Origin: UBA2330 sp049293015
GTDB lineage: Bacteria; Bacteroidota; Ignavibacteria; Tepidaquicellales; Tepidaquicellaceae
NCBI GenBank assembly: GCA_049293015.1
Contig: JBATSB010000214.1
Location: forward strand, 1-46,135
DNA length: 46,135 bases
Direction of reading: 5' to 3'
Positions 25,904 to 34,983 of this stretch are shown here, in pieces; position 1 is the stretch's first letter, and the number at the start of each line of letters is the position of its first letter. The notes below the pieces were generated by a model that saw nothing but the letters and a program-made list of their open reading frames with translations, was not told where the DNA came from and searched no databases. A program made the translations under genes and the position numbers.

Positions 25904-27439
25904 TTAATTAAGTTTACCCGTTATTTTTTCAACTTCCTCAATTAATTCCATATTGTAAATGACTTTGCAGGTATTTAATATCTGTTCACTAATAAATAAA
26001 TCTTTATTTATATGTTTAGTATATTTTCTTAAATACAAATAAGCAGCTTCTGTACCTGCTCCGCTTTTTAAAGGTCTAAGAAAATCAATTCCCTGTGCAG
26101 CACAAAGAAATTCGATTGCTAATATATTTTTAACATTGTTTATTACATCATAGCATTTCAATGAAGACACTGAACCCATAGAATTATGATCTTCCTGATT
26201 TGCGCTGGTAGGAATAGAATCTACAGATGCAGGATGACACAAAACTTTATTTTCGCTGACAAGAGATGCGGCAGTATATTGTGCGATCATTAACCCGGAA
26301 TTCAAACCGCCTTCGCTGATAAGAAATCTGGGAAGACCGCTTAGACTTCCGTCGACAAGCCGGGCAGTTCTTCTTTCGCTGATATTACCAAGTTCGCTGA
26401 CAGCAATTGCAAGAAAGTCTGCAATGAACGCAAGCGGTTCACCATGAAAGTTACCGCCTTCTATATGTTCCCCAGATGAAGGAAATAATAATGGATTATC
26501 AGTTGCCGAATTTATCTCGATCTCGAGAACTTTTTTACAATGTGCGATTGTATCTTTAACTGCACCATGAACCTGAGGCATACATCTAAGTGAATATGCG
26601 TCCTGAACTTTACCACAGTCTTTATGTGATCTCATGATCCCGCTGCCTTTAAGAAGTTTTCTCAGATTTGAAGCTGATTTTTTCTGACCCGGATGTGGTC
26701 TGACAGATTGTAATTTTTCTGAGAAAGCTTTACTCGTTCCGCGAAGTGCTTCAAGTGACATGCTGCCGGATATATCTGCCAGCTTTGATAAAATTTCTGC
26801 ATCATAAATTGATTTACAAATATAAGCTGACATCATCTGGGTACCGTTTATCATTGCAAGCCCTTCCTTTGCAGAAAGCTCATATGGTCTGATCTTTTTT
26901 GACTCAAGAGCAGTACGGGATTCAGAAATATTTCCATTAAGTTTACAGGAACCTTCACCAATTAAAAGCAGTGATAAATGTGACAATGGAGAAAGATCAC
27001 CGGAACTCCCGACAGATCCTTTAGAAGGGATAAGAGGTATTATGCCTGAATTAAAAATTTTAATTAGTGTATTTATTAGTTCCAACCTCACTCCTGAAAA
27101 TCCTTTAGAAAGTGAATTTATTCGGAAAAGAATCATGAGTCTGGCAATAATGTCAGGTACATATTTACCTACGCCTGCTGAATGAGATAAGATAAGATTT
27201 CTTTGAAGAGTTTTAAGATCTTTTTGAGAAATTTTTACATCTTTGAATTCTCCGAAACCTGTCGTTACACCATAGATTACTTCATCATTTTTTATCCAAT
27301 CTTCAACCATTTCTCTGGACGCTCTGATATTTTTTTCAGCAGAGCTGTGAAGTGAAATCTTTTGACCGCTGGATATAATATCGATCGAATTCTGAATTGT
27401 TAAGTTATTACCGTTTATTAAAAAAACGTTTTTTTGCAT
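25904..27439 (-). CDS. hutH: Histidine ammonia-lyase (HAL/PAL family)
   Basis: This 511-aa protein is full length. It has YGVTTGFGEF (catalytic Tyr, at about 56), the MIO region KGSVGSSGDLSPLSH, QDAYSLRCMPQVHGA, the GEPLAFIADFLAIAVSELGN segment, and NQEDHNSMGSVSS. It would deaminate L-histidine to urocanate, the first step of histidine use. The cyclising tripeptide reads Ser145-Ser146-Gly147, where HAL normally has Ala-Ser-Gly. MIO can form from other first residues in the family, so activity is likely but substrate choice could differ. No other hut gene is in this window. brkB follows after 1 bp. Confidence 0.85.
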   Translation of the reverse strand: MQKNVFLINGNNLTIQNSIDIISSGQKISLHSSAEKNIRASREMVEDWIKNDEVIYGVTTGFGEFKDVKISQKDLKTLQRNLILSHSAGVGKYVPDIIARLMILFRINSLSKGFSGVRLELINTLIKIFNSGIIPLIPSKGSVGSSGDLSPLSHLSLLLIGEGSCKLNGNISESRTALESKKIRPYELSAKEGLAMINGTQMMSAYICKSIYDAEILSKLADISGSMSLEALRGTSKAFSEKLQSVRPHPGQKKSASNLRKLLKGSGIMRSHKDCGKVQDAYSLRCMPQVHGAVKDTIAHCKKVLEIEINSATDNPLLFPSSGEHIEGGNFHGEPLAFIADFLAIAVSELGNISERRTARLVDGSLSGLPRFLISEGGLNSGLMIAQYTAASLVSENKVLCHPASVDSIPTSANQEDHNSMGSVSSLKCYDVINNVKNILAIEFLCAAQGIDFLRPLKSGAGTEAAYLYLRKYTKHINKDLFISEQILNTCKVIYNMELIEEVEKITGKLN

Positions 27440-27540
27440 TTGCCAATATAATAATGTAGTATAGAAGTTTAAAGATACTTAAGGATTGATATTACTTATG
27501 TTTTATGAAATGATTTGAAAATGAAAAATTATGAATCTGC

Positions 27541-27732
27541 TTAATCATTAGTAAGTTTATTGTAAAAAATCTCAGCTTCATCTTTGTCACTAAACCAGTA
27601 TGAGTTTTCTTTTTTTTCAAAAAATAAAAATTTTTTATAAATATTTACTACCCACATTGCAGGGTCTGAAATCCTGTTTATTAATTCAATGGTCTTTCCG
27701 TTTAAGGAAGCTTTTTGTCTGAAATCTTTCAT
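27541..27732 (-). CDS. Small hypothetical protein
   Basis: This 63-aa reading frame has an ATG start and ordinary amino-acid composition, with several aromatic residues (MWVVNIYKKFLFFEKK; NSYWFSDKDEAEIFYNKL). The last part resembles the end of short 'phage-like' or stress-associated small proteins, but no family can be named. It is isolated between the hutH start and the divergent phosphatase gene, with AT-rich flanks and no clear ribosome binding site. It is about as likely to be a real orphan as not. Confidence 0.5.
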   Translation of the reverse strand: MKDFRQKASLNGKTIELINRISDPAMWVVNIYKKFLFFEKKENSYWFSDKDEAEIFYNKLTND

Positions 27733-27937
27733 AATGATTTTTGATAATTTATATAAATATATTCACTATATAAACATTAATGTTTTTACGTTTTGGGTTA
27801 GATAAAAAAGTTATTATTCAATATTTTAAAACATGTCAACAAATGAAAATATTAAAAAAAATGTATATTTATAATCATCATTTAAAAATAAATTGAACTC
27901 ATACATATTTTTTCCGTAACAAAACATTTTAAGAATA

Positions 27938-29029
27938 TTGAAAAAAGATAATTTGTTAAAAAAGATATATGACTTTTATTCAGGCGATTTAACTTCCAAA
28001 GAATTAGAGAACACTTTTTTTAAAGAAACTCCTGTCAGATATAAATATTATCTGAAAGAACTGGAAAAATCAGGAGAGAAAAAAGATGATACTTCTAAAA
28101 AGACAGGTTTATTTAAGCTTTTAAAAAATTTCACAATAGCTTTCCTTACAAAACTATCACCTGTTATAAGAATTTTTTATTCGATTGCGGTAATTGCATT
28201 TTTATTTGCCTGGGTAAATGGAAACTGGAAACTTGCTATTCTAACTTTCATAATAGTAAATTTTATACTTATATATGAAATTGCTGAAAAGCTTACATCA
28301 GGTGACGAACTCAAAGTCGCAAGGGATGTTCAGACTAGTCTCATACCAAGTAAACCTCCTGCAGATAATTATTTTGATATTTCATATTATTATGAAACAG
28401 CTAAAATCGTTGGGGGAGATTATATAGATTTTATAAAAAAAAGTGATGAGATTTATTTCATTTCAACGGGTGATATTTCCGGAAAAGGAATGTCGGCTGC
28501 TTTATGTATGATACAGGTAAGACTTCTTATTCGCCAGTTAACAGACATATATGACAATCCAGGCAGTATTTTAAAGGGTTTAAATAAAAATGTTTTCAGA
28601 CATATAAAAAAGGGACTTTATTTCAGCTCAATTTTAGCAGAAGTAAATAAGAGAAATCTTAAAATTTGCAGAGCAGGTCATACGCCTTTGCTAATGTATG
28701 ATAGTATAGCCGGAGAATGCAGAGAAATTCAACAAAAAGGAATGGCAGTTGGATTAACTGATGGTGAGATATTTGACAATTCCTTAGAGGAAATTAATAT
28801 TAACGCAAACCCGGGAGATGTTTTTTGTTTTTATTCAGACGGACTAACAGAATCTATGAACAGTCAAAAAGAGGAATTTGGTCTGGAAAATGTAAAAAAA
28901 ATAATATGTGAAAATTTTTTCAGACCTGCTGAAGAAATTAAGGAAATTTATCTGAAAGAAATAAATAGATTCAGAGGTTACGCTGAAGTTCATGATGATA
29001 TTACTATTATTATTATGAAAACAAAATAA
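27938..29029 (+). CDS. Membrane-bound SpoIIE/PP2C-family phosphatase
   Basis: This 363-aa protein has a short charged N-terminus (about 1-60), two transmembrane helices at about 78-93 and 96-112 (IRIFYSIAVIAFLFAWV; LAILTFIIVNFILIYEI), then a helical linker (ELKVARDVQTSLIPSKPP). The SpoIIE-type PP2C domain runs to the C-terminus: VGGDYIDFI, STGDISGKGMSAALCM, FYSDGLTESM and HDDITIIIMK carry the acidic metal ligands. It likely dephosphorylates a STAS-type partner-switch protein from the inner face of the membrane. TTG start; no ribosome binding site is obvious. It is not linked to an anti-sigma gene here. Confidence 0.85.
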   Translation: MKKDNLLKKIYDFYSGDLTSKELENTFFKETPVRYKYYLKELEKSGEKKDDTSKKTGLFKLLKNFTIAFLTKLSPVIRIFYSIAVIAFLFAWVNGNWKLAILTFIIVNFILIYEIAEKLTSGDELKVARDVQTSLIPSKPPADNYFDISYYYETAKIVGGDYIDFIKKSDEIYFISTGDISGKGMSAALCMIQVRLLIRQLTDIYDNPGSILKGLNKNVFRHIKKGLYFSSILAEVNKRNLKICRAGHTPLLMYDSIAGECREIQQKGMAVGLTDGEIFDNSLEEININANPGDVFCFYSDGLTESMNSQKEEFGLENVKKIICENFFRPAEEIKEIYLKEINRFRGYAEVHDDITIIIMKTK

Positions 29030-29391
29030 ACCATTTATAAAGATTACCTATAGATTAAAGAAATAGGTCTGGTATAATGTCTTTAAAGCTTTTAATTTAA
29101 GGAGGTTAACATATTTAGATTTCTTTTCTTTTAACAACTCCAATATTAGGGATATATTATATAGCAGATATGAAAATTACTTAAAGTAAAACTTTCAATA
29201 AAAATATGTTTTTATTTAAAGAATAAATTTCTATTTTAGCCAATATAAAAATTATTTTTTAAATAAAAGAAAGGATACATTTATATCATTTCTATGGACA
29301 TTTATCTTAACTTCCAATAATACACAATTCTTTAGATTAAATTTCCTTTTCTATATCCAAAATAGAAAATAGCGGTGGTGTATAAAATAGT
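29030..29391. other. AT-rich intergenic region, no gene seen
   Basis: About 360 bp between the membrane phosphatase and the esterase. I find no reading frame, RNA gene or clear terminator. It contains AAGGAGG at 29099-29105 with no plausible start after it. A weak dyad (TTTTCTAT...ATAGAAAA) lies at about 29346-29370, shortly before the esterase start. The region is probably the promoter region of the esterase. Confidence 0.4.
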
Positions 29392-31449
29392 ATGAAAAAA
29401 ATTAAATATTTTACATTTGGGGTTTCATATTTTTTAATTTCTTTCTCATTTCTAAACTTTCAAAATTCATTTGCTGATCAGTTATCCTCGGCTTCCAATT
29501 CCGGAATCAATTCATCTACTTATACCTTTTCAGATTTTCCCAGGACATATCAGCTTTATGCAAGGGATTCTCAGGATTCTGCATTTGTGACATATTCAGG
29601 AACAATAAATGTAACCGGATATGATTCAGTCTATATGGAAGTTTACAGAAATTCTACAATTTGGAAAAGACGATCTGCAAAATTAGTTTATGCTAACGGT
29701 TCTGCCTGGTTTGATCTTAAACAAAAGATCCATGCCGAACTTTCAGAATTCAATTTCAAACTTTACTTAAAAACCGGTTCTTCAAGTTCATTAATTAGCA
29801 GTGCAAATAATGTAGTCTGTGGAGATTTTTTTATGATAGCCGGGCAATCAAATTCTACTCCGACTGATGCTTTAATGACCTATGAAAATGAGTTTTGCAG
29901 GTCTTTTGGAATGCAGACTTTAAATTATAATGCTTTTCCATACAATCCTGCTGATACTTTGTGGGGATTATCCAAAGCAGACGGTGCAGTTAGGGTATTC
30001 AGCGGTCCATTCAATGTTGGAATATGGGGACTTGAACTTCAGAAATTAATAAAAGAAAATTTTGGCATACCGACCTGTATAATAAACGGAGGAGGAGCTG
30101 CTTCGACTATCGAACTGAATTTAAGAAACAACTCCAATCATGTCGATTTCAATACTCTATATGGAAGACAATTATACAGAACCAAAAAAGCAGGTTTAAC
30201 AGATAAAGTAAAAGCCATATTCTGGTTTCAGGGGGAATCGAACGGAACGATAAGCTGGTTAAATTATCAGCAGAATTTTCAGACATTATATAATCAGTGG
30301 AAAGAAAATTATCCGGGGTTTGATTTTACATATGTATTTCAGACAAGACCTTGCTGTTCTGCCCAGTATGCAAGTCAGCTCAGAGAAGTGCAGAGAAAAT
30401 TGCCTGAATCATTTTCTGATCTGGAAGTTATTGCAACTGCAGGATTACCATATTATGGAGGATGTCATTATCAGTATAATGGTTATAAAAATATCGGATC
30501 AGTAGTTTTCAAATATGTCAGTGAGAAATTTTATACACCGGTTGATACAACGGGTAAGATTGGACCGAATATCAGGACTGCATATTATACTACTCCTCAG
30601 AAAAATGAAATAGCTTTACTGTTTAATAATTCAACCGTTTCATACTGGCCCGCAGATTCATTGGGTAACAGTATGAAAAATTATTTCTATTTAAACGGAC
30701 AGACCGGATTGATTTCATCAGGCCAGAAATCCGGAGATACAATTAAGTTGAAATTATATAATGCCAGTAATGCTACAAAGCTAACTTATCTTCCGACAGT
30801 ATGGACACATATTGATTCTGCAGTGTATCTCGGACCATTTCTGAGAAATAACAGAGGTATTGGTGCATATTCATTTCATGAATTTCCAATAGCAGATAAT
30901 CCATTGACCTATTTCAATATTAAAGCAATAGCTGAAGGAAATTATAATATTTCTCATAACAGATTAAATTTGTCAGATACAGTTACGGTTTATATCAGAA
31001 ATAATTTTTACCCTTATCAGATAAAAGATTCAGGAAAGGTTAAATTTGACTCATTGTCATTTACCGGGAATTTCTCAACTTCTTTATTATCTTCCGGAAA
31101 TTATTATATTGTGCTAAAAGGTAAAAACAGTATAGAGACATGGAGTAAAAGCGGCGGTGTGTCTGTAACAGCAGGGAAAATTATTAATTATGATTTCACT
31201 AATTTACAGTCTCAGGCATACGGAAATAATTTAAAATTTATAAATGAAAAATATTGTGTATACAGCGGTGATGTAAACAGGGATGGATATATTGACCTAT
31301 TTGATATGTATAAAATTGAAAACGATGCGTTTAACTTAATAACAGGTTTTAGTGATACAGATTTAAACAGAGACGGATTAGTGGATCTTAGTGATCTTGA
31401 AATCTCAGATAATAATGTTTCAAATTTTATTTCAAAAATTACTCCTTAA
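29392..31449 (+). CDS. Secreted SASA-type carbohydrate esterase (sialate O-acetylesterase-like) with dockerin-like tail
   Basis: This 685-aa protein has a signal peptide (about residues 1-28). The SGNH/SASA esterase domain has the nucleophile motif AGQSN with S153, the block IFWFQGESNG at about 275-284 and the catalytic-His block GCHYQYNGY at about 360. This fold removes acetyl groups from sugars. A beta-rich segment follows, then the C-terminal module of about 175 residues (NSIETWS, NFTNLQ-like YDFTNLQSQAYGNN, SGDVNRDGYIDLFD, LNRDGLVDLSD) ending NFISKITP. The same tail occurs on the LamG protein at 2524. The tail probably governs attachment or sorting rather than catalysis. A terminator follows at 31494. 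Confidence 0.85.
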   Translation: MKKIKYFTFGVSYFLISFSFLNFQNSFADQLSSASNSGINSSTYTFSDFPRTYQLYARDSQDSAFVTYSGTINVTGYDSVYMEVYRNSTIWKRRSAKLVYANGSAWFDLKQKIHAELSEFNFKLYLKTGSSSSLISSANNVVCGDFFMIAGQSNSTPTDALMTYENEFCRSFGMQTLNYNAFPYNPADTLWGLSKADGAVRVFSGPFNVGIWGLELQKLIKENFGIPTCIINGGGAASTIELNLRNNSNHVDFNTLYGRQLYRTKKAGLTDKVKAIFWFQGESNGTISWLNYQQNFQTLYNQWKENYPGFDFTYVFQTRPCCSAQYASQLREVQRKLPESFSDLEVIATAGLPYYGGCHYQYNGYKNIGSVVFKYVSEKFYTPVDTTGKIGPNIRTAYYTTPQKNEIALLFNNSTVSYWPADSLGNSMKNYFYLNGQTGLISSGQKSGDTIKLKLYNASNATKLTYLPTVWTHIDSAVYLGPFLRNNRGIGAYSFHEFPIADNPLTYFNIKAIAEGNYNISHNRLNLSDTVTVYIRNNFYPYQIKDSGKVKFDSLSFTGNFSTSLLSSGNYYIVLKGKNSIETWSKSGGVSVTAGKIINYDFTNLQSQAYGNNLKFINEKYCVYSGDVNRDGYIDLFDMYKIENDAFNLITGFSDTDLNRDGLVDLSDLEISDNNVSNFISKITP

Positions 31450-31493
31450 TTATTATCTTAGAAAAGAAAAAATTCGTTTATTAAAAACTCTTT

Positions 31494-31520
31494 ATCCCGG
31501 CACAGTTAGCCGGGATTTTT
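31494..31520 (+). terminator. Terminator after the esterase gene
   Basis: ATCCCGGC (31494-31501) pairs with GCCGGGAT (31509-31516) across a 7-nt loop and is followed by TTTT. It lies 45 bp after the esterase stop. Confidence 0.85.
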
Positions 31521-31610
31521 ATTTGAATTATGCATTAAATTTTAAACATAAATTAATTAAATTTAAATAAATCATTCAGAAAATTTTTTATTATTTAATC
31601 AATAACAGTT

Positions 31611-32756
31611 ATGGAAACCATAAACGAAACGGAATTAAAAGTTCAGGATACTGATACTGCCAAAGACTTTCTTCCATTAAAAAGAATTGATCATCTAGAG
31701 TTTTATTGCGGCAATGCAAAGCAGTCTTCATTTTTTTATCAGTATGTAATGGGTTTTAAGCTAACCGGTTATTCCGGACTTGAAACCGGCAACAGAGAAA
31801 AAACTTCTTATCTTTTAGAACAGGGTAAAATAAAATTCGTTTTATCTTCACCTCTGACCGATGATAATTTCATAGCTGAGCATCACAAAAAACATGGTGA
31901 CGGAGTCAGAGACATTGCAATGGAAGTGGATGATGCAACCAAATCATATTTCGAAACGACAAGCCGTGGTGCAAAAAGCGTACTCGAGCCGACTGAATTC
32001 AAAGATGAAAATGGAGTAATTATAAGATCTGCGATTCAGACTTACGGAGATACGATTCATTCATTTATTGAAAGAAAAAATTACAACGGGTTATTTATGC
32101 CCGGTTTTGTAAGTGCTGATCATAAGACAGTAGCAGGTATAAAAGATACAGGACTCAAGGCAGTTGACCATATTGTAGGAAATGTTGAGCTTGGTACGAT
32201 GAATGACTGGGTAAAATTTTATGCACATACAATGGGATTCAATCAGCTTATCTCTTTTGATGATAAAGATATTTCAACAGATTTTACAGCACTGATGAGT
32301 AAGGTGATGCAAAATGGAACTGGTAAAATAAAATTCCCTATCAATGAACCTGCTAAAGGAAAAAAGAAATCACAAATTGAAGAGTATCTTGACTTCTATA
32401 AATCAGCCGGTGCACAGCATATAGCGATGTCAACTGCAAATATTCTTGATACTGTAAATGAACTTAAATGCAGAGGTCTGGAATTTCTGACTGTACCTAC
32501 GACATATTACAGAGAGCTTGTGGACAGAGTTGGTAAGATTGATGAAGATATTTCGGAACTGGAAAAATTGGGAATCCTTGTTGACAGGGATGAAGACGGA
32601 TATCTCCTTCAAATATTTTCAAAACCGATTGAGGACAGACCAACTGTATTCTTTGAAATAATTCAGAGAAAAGGTGCACGAAGTTTTGGCAAAGGAAATT
32701 TCAAAGCTCTGTTTGAAGCAATTGAAAGAGAACAGGAATTAAGAGGAACGCTCTGA
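31611..32756 (+). CDS. hppD: 4-hydroxyphenylpyruvate dioxygenase
   Basis: This 381-aa protein has two glyoxalase-type halves. The iron triad is visible as H187 (VDHIVGN), H270 (AQHIAMST) and E349 (FFEIIQRKG). It converts 4-hydroxyphenylpyruvate to homogentisate in tyrosine catabolism, using O2 in the cytoplasm. It ends with the conserved GKGNFKALFEAIEREQ segment. It is monocistronic: the esterase terminator lies before it and an aspS-side terminator after it. With hutH it points to amino-acid catabolism. O2 use implies the organism meets oxygen at least sometimes. Confidence 0.95.
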   Translation: METINETELKVQDTDTAKDFLPLKRIDHLEFYCGNAKQSSFFYQYVMGFKLTGYSGLETGNREKTSYLLEQGKIKFVLSSPLTDDNFIAEHHKKHGDGVRDIAMEVDDATKSYFETTSRGAKSVLEPTEFKDENGVIIRSAIQTYGDTIHSFIERKNYNGLFMPGFVSADHKTVAGIKDTGLKAVDHIVGNVELGTMNDWVKFYAHTMGFNQLISFDDKDISTDFTALMSKVMQNGTGKIKFPINEPAKGKKKSQIEEYLDFYKSAGAQHIAMSTANILDTVNELKCRGLEFLTVPTTYYRELVDRVGKIDEDISELEKLGILVDRDEDGYLLQIFSKPIEDRPTVFFEIIQRKGARSFGKGNFKALFEAIEREQELRGTL

Positions 32757-32770
32757 TTAATTTTAAATGA

Positions 32771-32790
32771 TCAATTTTCAATGTGCAATG
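32771..32790 (+). repeat. Dispersed 20-bp repeat (IVP-flank type)
   Basis: TCAATTTTCAATGTGCAATG matches 42888-42907 at 18 of 20 positions. It lies just downstream of hppD and is followed by an ATTAAGAATTAAGAATTT microrepeat at about 32808-32826. Confidence 0.6.
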
Positions 32791-32904
32791 ATTTAAAAGC
32801 AATTGAGAATTAAGAATTAAGAATTTAATATTTTGGTTAGTCATTAAATTCCTTATAATTTTAAATTAGAATTTATATTTAACTTTAAATTTAAAACATT
32901 TTAT

Positions 32905-32936
32905 AAAGGGCTTATGAGAATTTTAAGCCCTTTTTT
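32905..32936 (+). terminator. Terminator between hppD and aspS
   Basis: AAAGGGCTTA (32905-32914) pairs with TAAGCCCTTT (32924-32933) around a 9-nt loop, with a T run to 32936. It ends 27 bp before aspS. Confidence 0.8.
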
Positions 32937-32963
32937 ATATAATAAAAATAATATAATAACCAG

Positions 32964-34745
32964 ATGAATTTCAGGAAACGAACTCATAACTGCGGAGAGT
33001 TAAATTTAAAAAATGAAAACGAAACTGTCACACTCAACGGCTGGGTCGCAAAAAAACGGGATCTCGGCGGACTTCTTTTTATTGATCTTCGTGACAGATA
33101 TGGGATCACTCAACTTAAAGCTGTTCCCGAAAATATTGACTTATATAATACTGCATTAAAATTAGGTCAGGAGTTTGTTATTTCAGCCACAGGAAAAGTT
33201 TTAAAAAGAGAAAGTATAAACAAAAACATTCCAACCGGTGAGATTGAAATTGAGCTGATTGAACTTGAAATACTGAATGAATCTGATGTTCCTCCTTTTG
33301 TAGTAGAAGATGATATTAAGGCTTCAGATGAACTTCGGTTAAAATACAGATACCTTGATCTCCGTAGAAATTCGCTGACAGAAAATTTTGTGATCAGAAG
33401 TAAGGCAACGAATATCATTCATAAATATTTTGAAAAGCATGGCTTTTTAGAAGTGGAAACTCCTATGCTTATGAAATCAACACCTGAAGGTGCCAGAGAT
33501 TATCTGGTTCCGTCAAGAGTTCATAATGGAAAGTTTTATGCACTGCCTCAGTCTCCTCAGATATATAAACAGATACTGATGGTTTCGGGATTTGACAAAT
33601 ATGTTCAGATATGTAAATGTTTCAGAGATGAAGATCTCAGAGCGGACAGGCAGCCCGAGTTTACACAGATCGATCTGGAGATGAGCTTTGTGGATCAGGA
33701 TGATGTGTTTGAAATACTTGAAGGTATGTTTGGTGAAATGTGGAAAGAAATAAAAGGAATTGATCTGCCGGAAAATTTTCGCAGGATGACCTATGATGAA
33801 GCGATGAACAGTTACGGTTCTGATAAACCTGATCTCAGAGTTAAAGGTGAAATGAAAATTGAAAATATTTCAGACATTGTAAAAGGATCAGAGTTTAAAG
33901 TATTTTCTGATGCTATTGATAACGGAGGAATAGTTGCAGGTATTAAACTTTCTTCCAAAGAATTGTCAAGAAAGATAATTGACGGGCTTACAGAGTTTGT
34001 AAAAAAATACGGCTTTGGAGGACTTGGATATCTGAAGTATAATGAGGATGGAACTGTGCAATCACCAATTGTAAAATTCCTGAATGAAGAAATTATTAAC
34101 AATATTAAAAAGAAATTTGAAGCGGATAAGGGTGATACAATTTTTATTCTGAGCGGTGAAAAAATGAAAGTTCTTCAGACACTTGGACATCTAAGACTTA
34201 AACTTGCAAAAGATTTTAACCTAACAGACGAATCGAAATTTGAATTTGTATGGGTAATAGATTTTCCACTATTCAGATTTGAAGAAGAGGATGGAAGATT
34301 TTATGCTGAGCATCATGTCTTTACTATGCCAAAGGATGAGTATATCAAATATCTCGACAGTAAAGATAAAAATGAAATTGAAAGCATCCGCGCAAACTGT
34401 TATGATCTGGTACTAAACGGACATGAGGTTACAAGCGGAAGTATCAGGATTCACAAACCTGAGATTCAGAAAAAAGTTTTTAATATTATTGGACTAACAG
34501 ATGAGGAAGCAAAAATGAAATTCGGATTCATATTGGAAGCATTCAGATATGGTGCTCCGCCGCATGGAGGTGCTGCTGTAGGGTTTGACAGGATCGTTGC
34601 TATATTATGCGCTCTGAATTCTATTACCGATACAATAGCATTTCCAAAAACCTTAAAAGCTTCTTCGCTGATGGATGACTGTCCTAGTGAAGTAAGTCAG
34701 GAACAGCTTGTAGAGCTGGGGATTGAATTAAAATTAAAAAAATAG
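32964..34745 (+). CDS. aspS: Aspartyl-tRNA synthetase
   Basis: This 593-aa bacterial-type AspRS has the N-terminal OB anticodon-binding domain (NGWVAKKRDLGGLLFIDLRD), class II motif 2 CFRDEDLRADRQPEFTQID, a GAD insert at about 285-420 and motif 3 GGAAVGFDRIVAIL near residue 535. It charges tRNA-Asp (or also tRNA-Asn in organisms relying on GatCAB, which cannot be judged here). Length is standard. The terminator at 32905 separates it from hppD, so it has its own promoter. Confidence 0.95.
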   Translation: MNFRKRTHNCGELNLKNENETVTLNGWVAKKRDLGGLLFIDLRDRYGITQLKAVPENIDLYNTALKLGQEFVISATGKVLKRESINKNIPTGEIEIELIELEILNESDVPPFVVEDDIKASDELRLKYRYLDLRRNSLTENFVIRSKATNIIHKYFEKHGFLEVETPMLMKSTPEGARDYLVPSRVHNGKFYALPQSPQIYKQILMVSGFDKYVQICKCFRDEDLRADRQPEFTQIDLEMSFVDQDDVFEILEGMFGEMWKEIKGIDLPENFRRMTYDEAMNSYGSDKPDLRVKGEMKIENISDIVKGSEFKVFSDAIDNGGIVAGIKLSSKELSRKIIDGLTEFVKKYGFGGLGYLKYNEDGTVQSPIVKFLNEEIINNIKKKFEADKGDTIFILSGEKMKVLQTLGHLRLKLAKDFNLTDESKFEFVWVIDFPLFRFEEEDGRFYAEHHVFTMPKDEYIKYLDSKDKNEIESIRANCYDLVLNGHEVTSGSIRIHKPEIQKKVFNIIGLTDEEAKMKFGFILEAFRYGAPPHGGAAVGFDRIVAILCALNSITDTIAFPKTLKASSLMDDCPSEVSQEQLVELGIELKLKK

Positions 34746-34940
34746 ATTTTTATGATTTCTAAAAAGTAATGCTTATATTTTAAGACAATTGTAAGTAAAG
34801 GAAATATTCAAACAGGAACTCACAAAAGAAAAATCAACTGAACGTAATAATATAGATCAGAAAAAATAAATTATATTCTCTCTGATCAGTAATAAAAATT
34901 TATAACATTATTCCAGGCTTTACAAAGAAATTTTTTTTAA

Positions 34941-34981
34941 TTTTAAACTTTTTAAAATTTAAAATTTAAAATTTAAAATTG
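34941..34981 (+). repeat. AATTTAAA microrepeat before the propeller kinase
   Basis: 'aaaattt' is repeated in tandem right up to the kinase start (ATG at 34984). Similar repeats lie at 6965-6992 (before the decayed dockerin tail stop), and TTAATAGTTAATAG-type repeats lie at 2497-2520 and 38088-38108. Confidence 0.55.
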
Positions 34982-34983
34982 AT

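Noticed and set aside
29030..29391. Small gene after AAGGAGG at 29099
   Set aside because: No start codon at suitable distance opens a frame of useful length, and the sequence is AT-rich.
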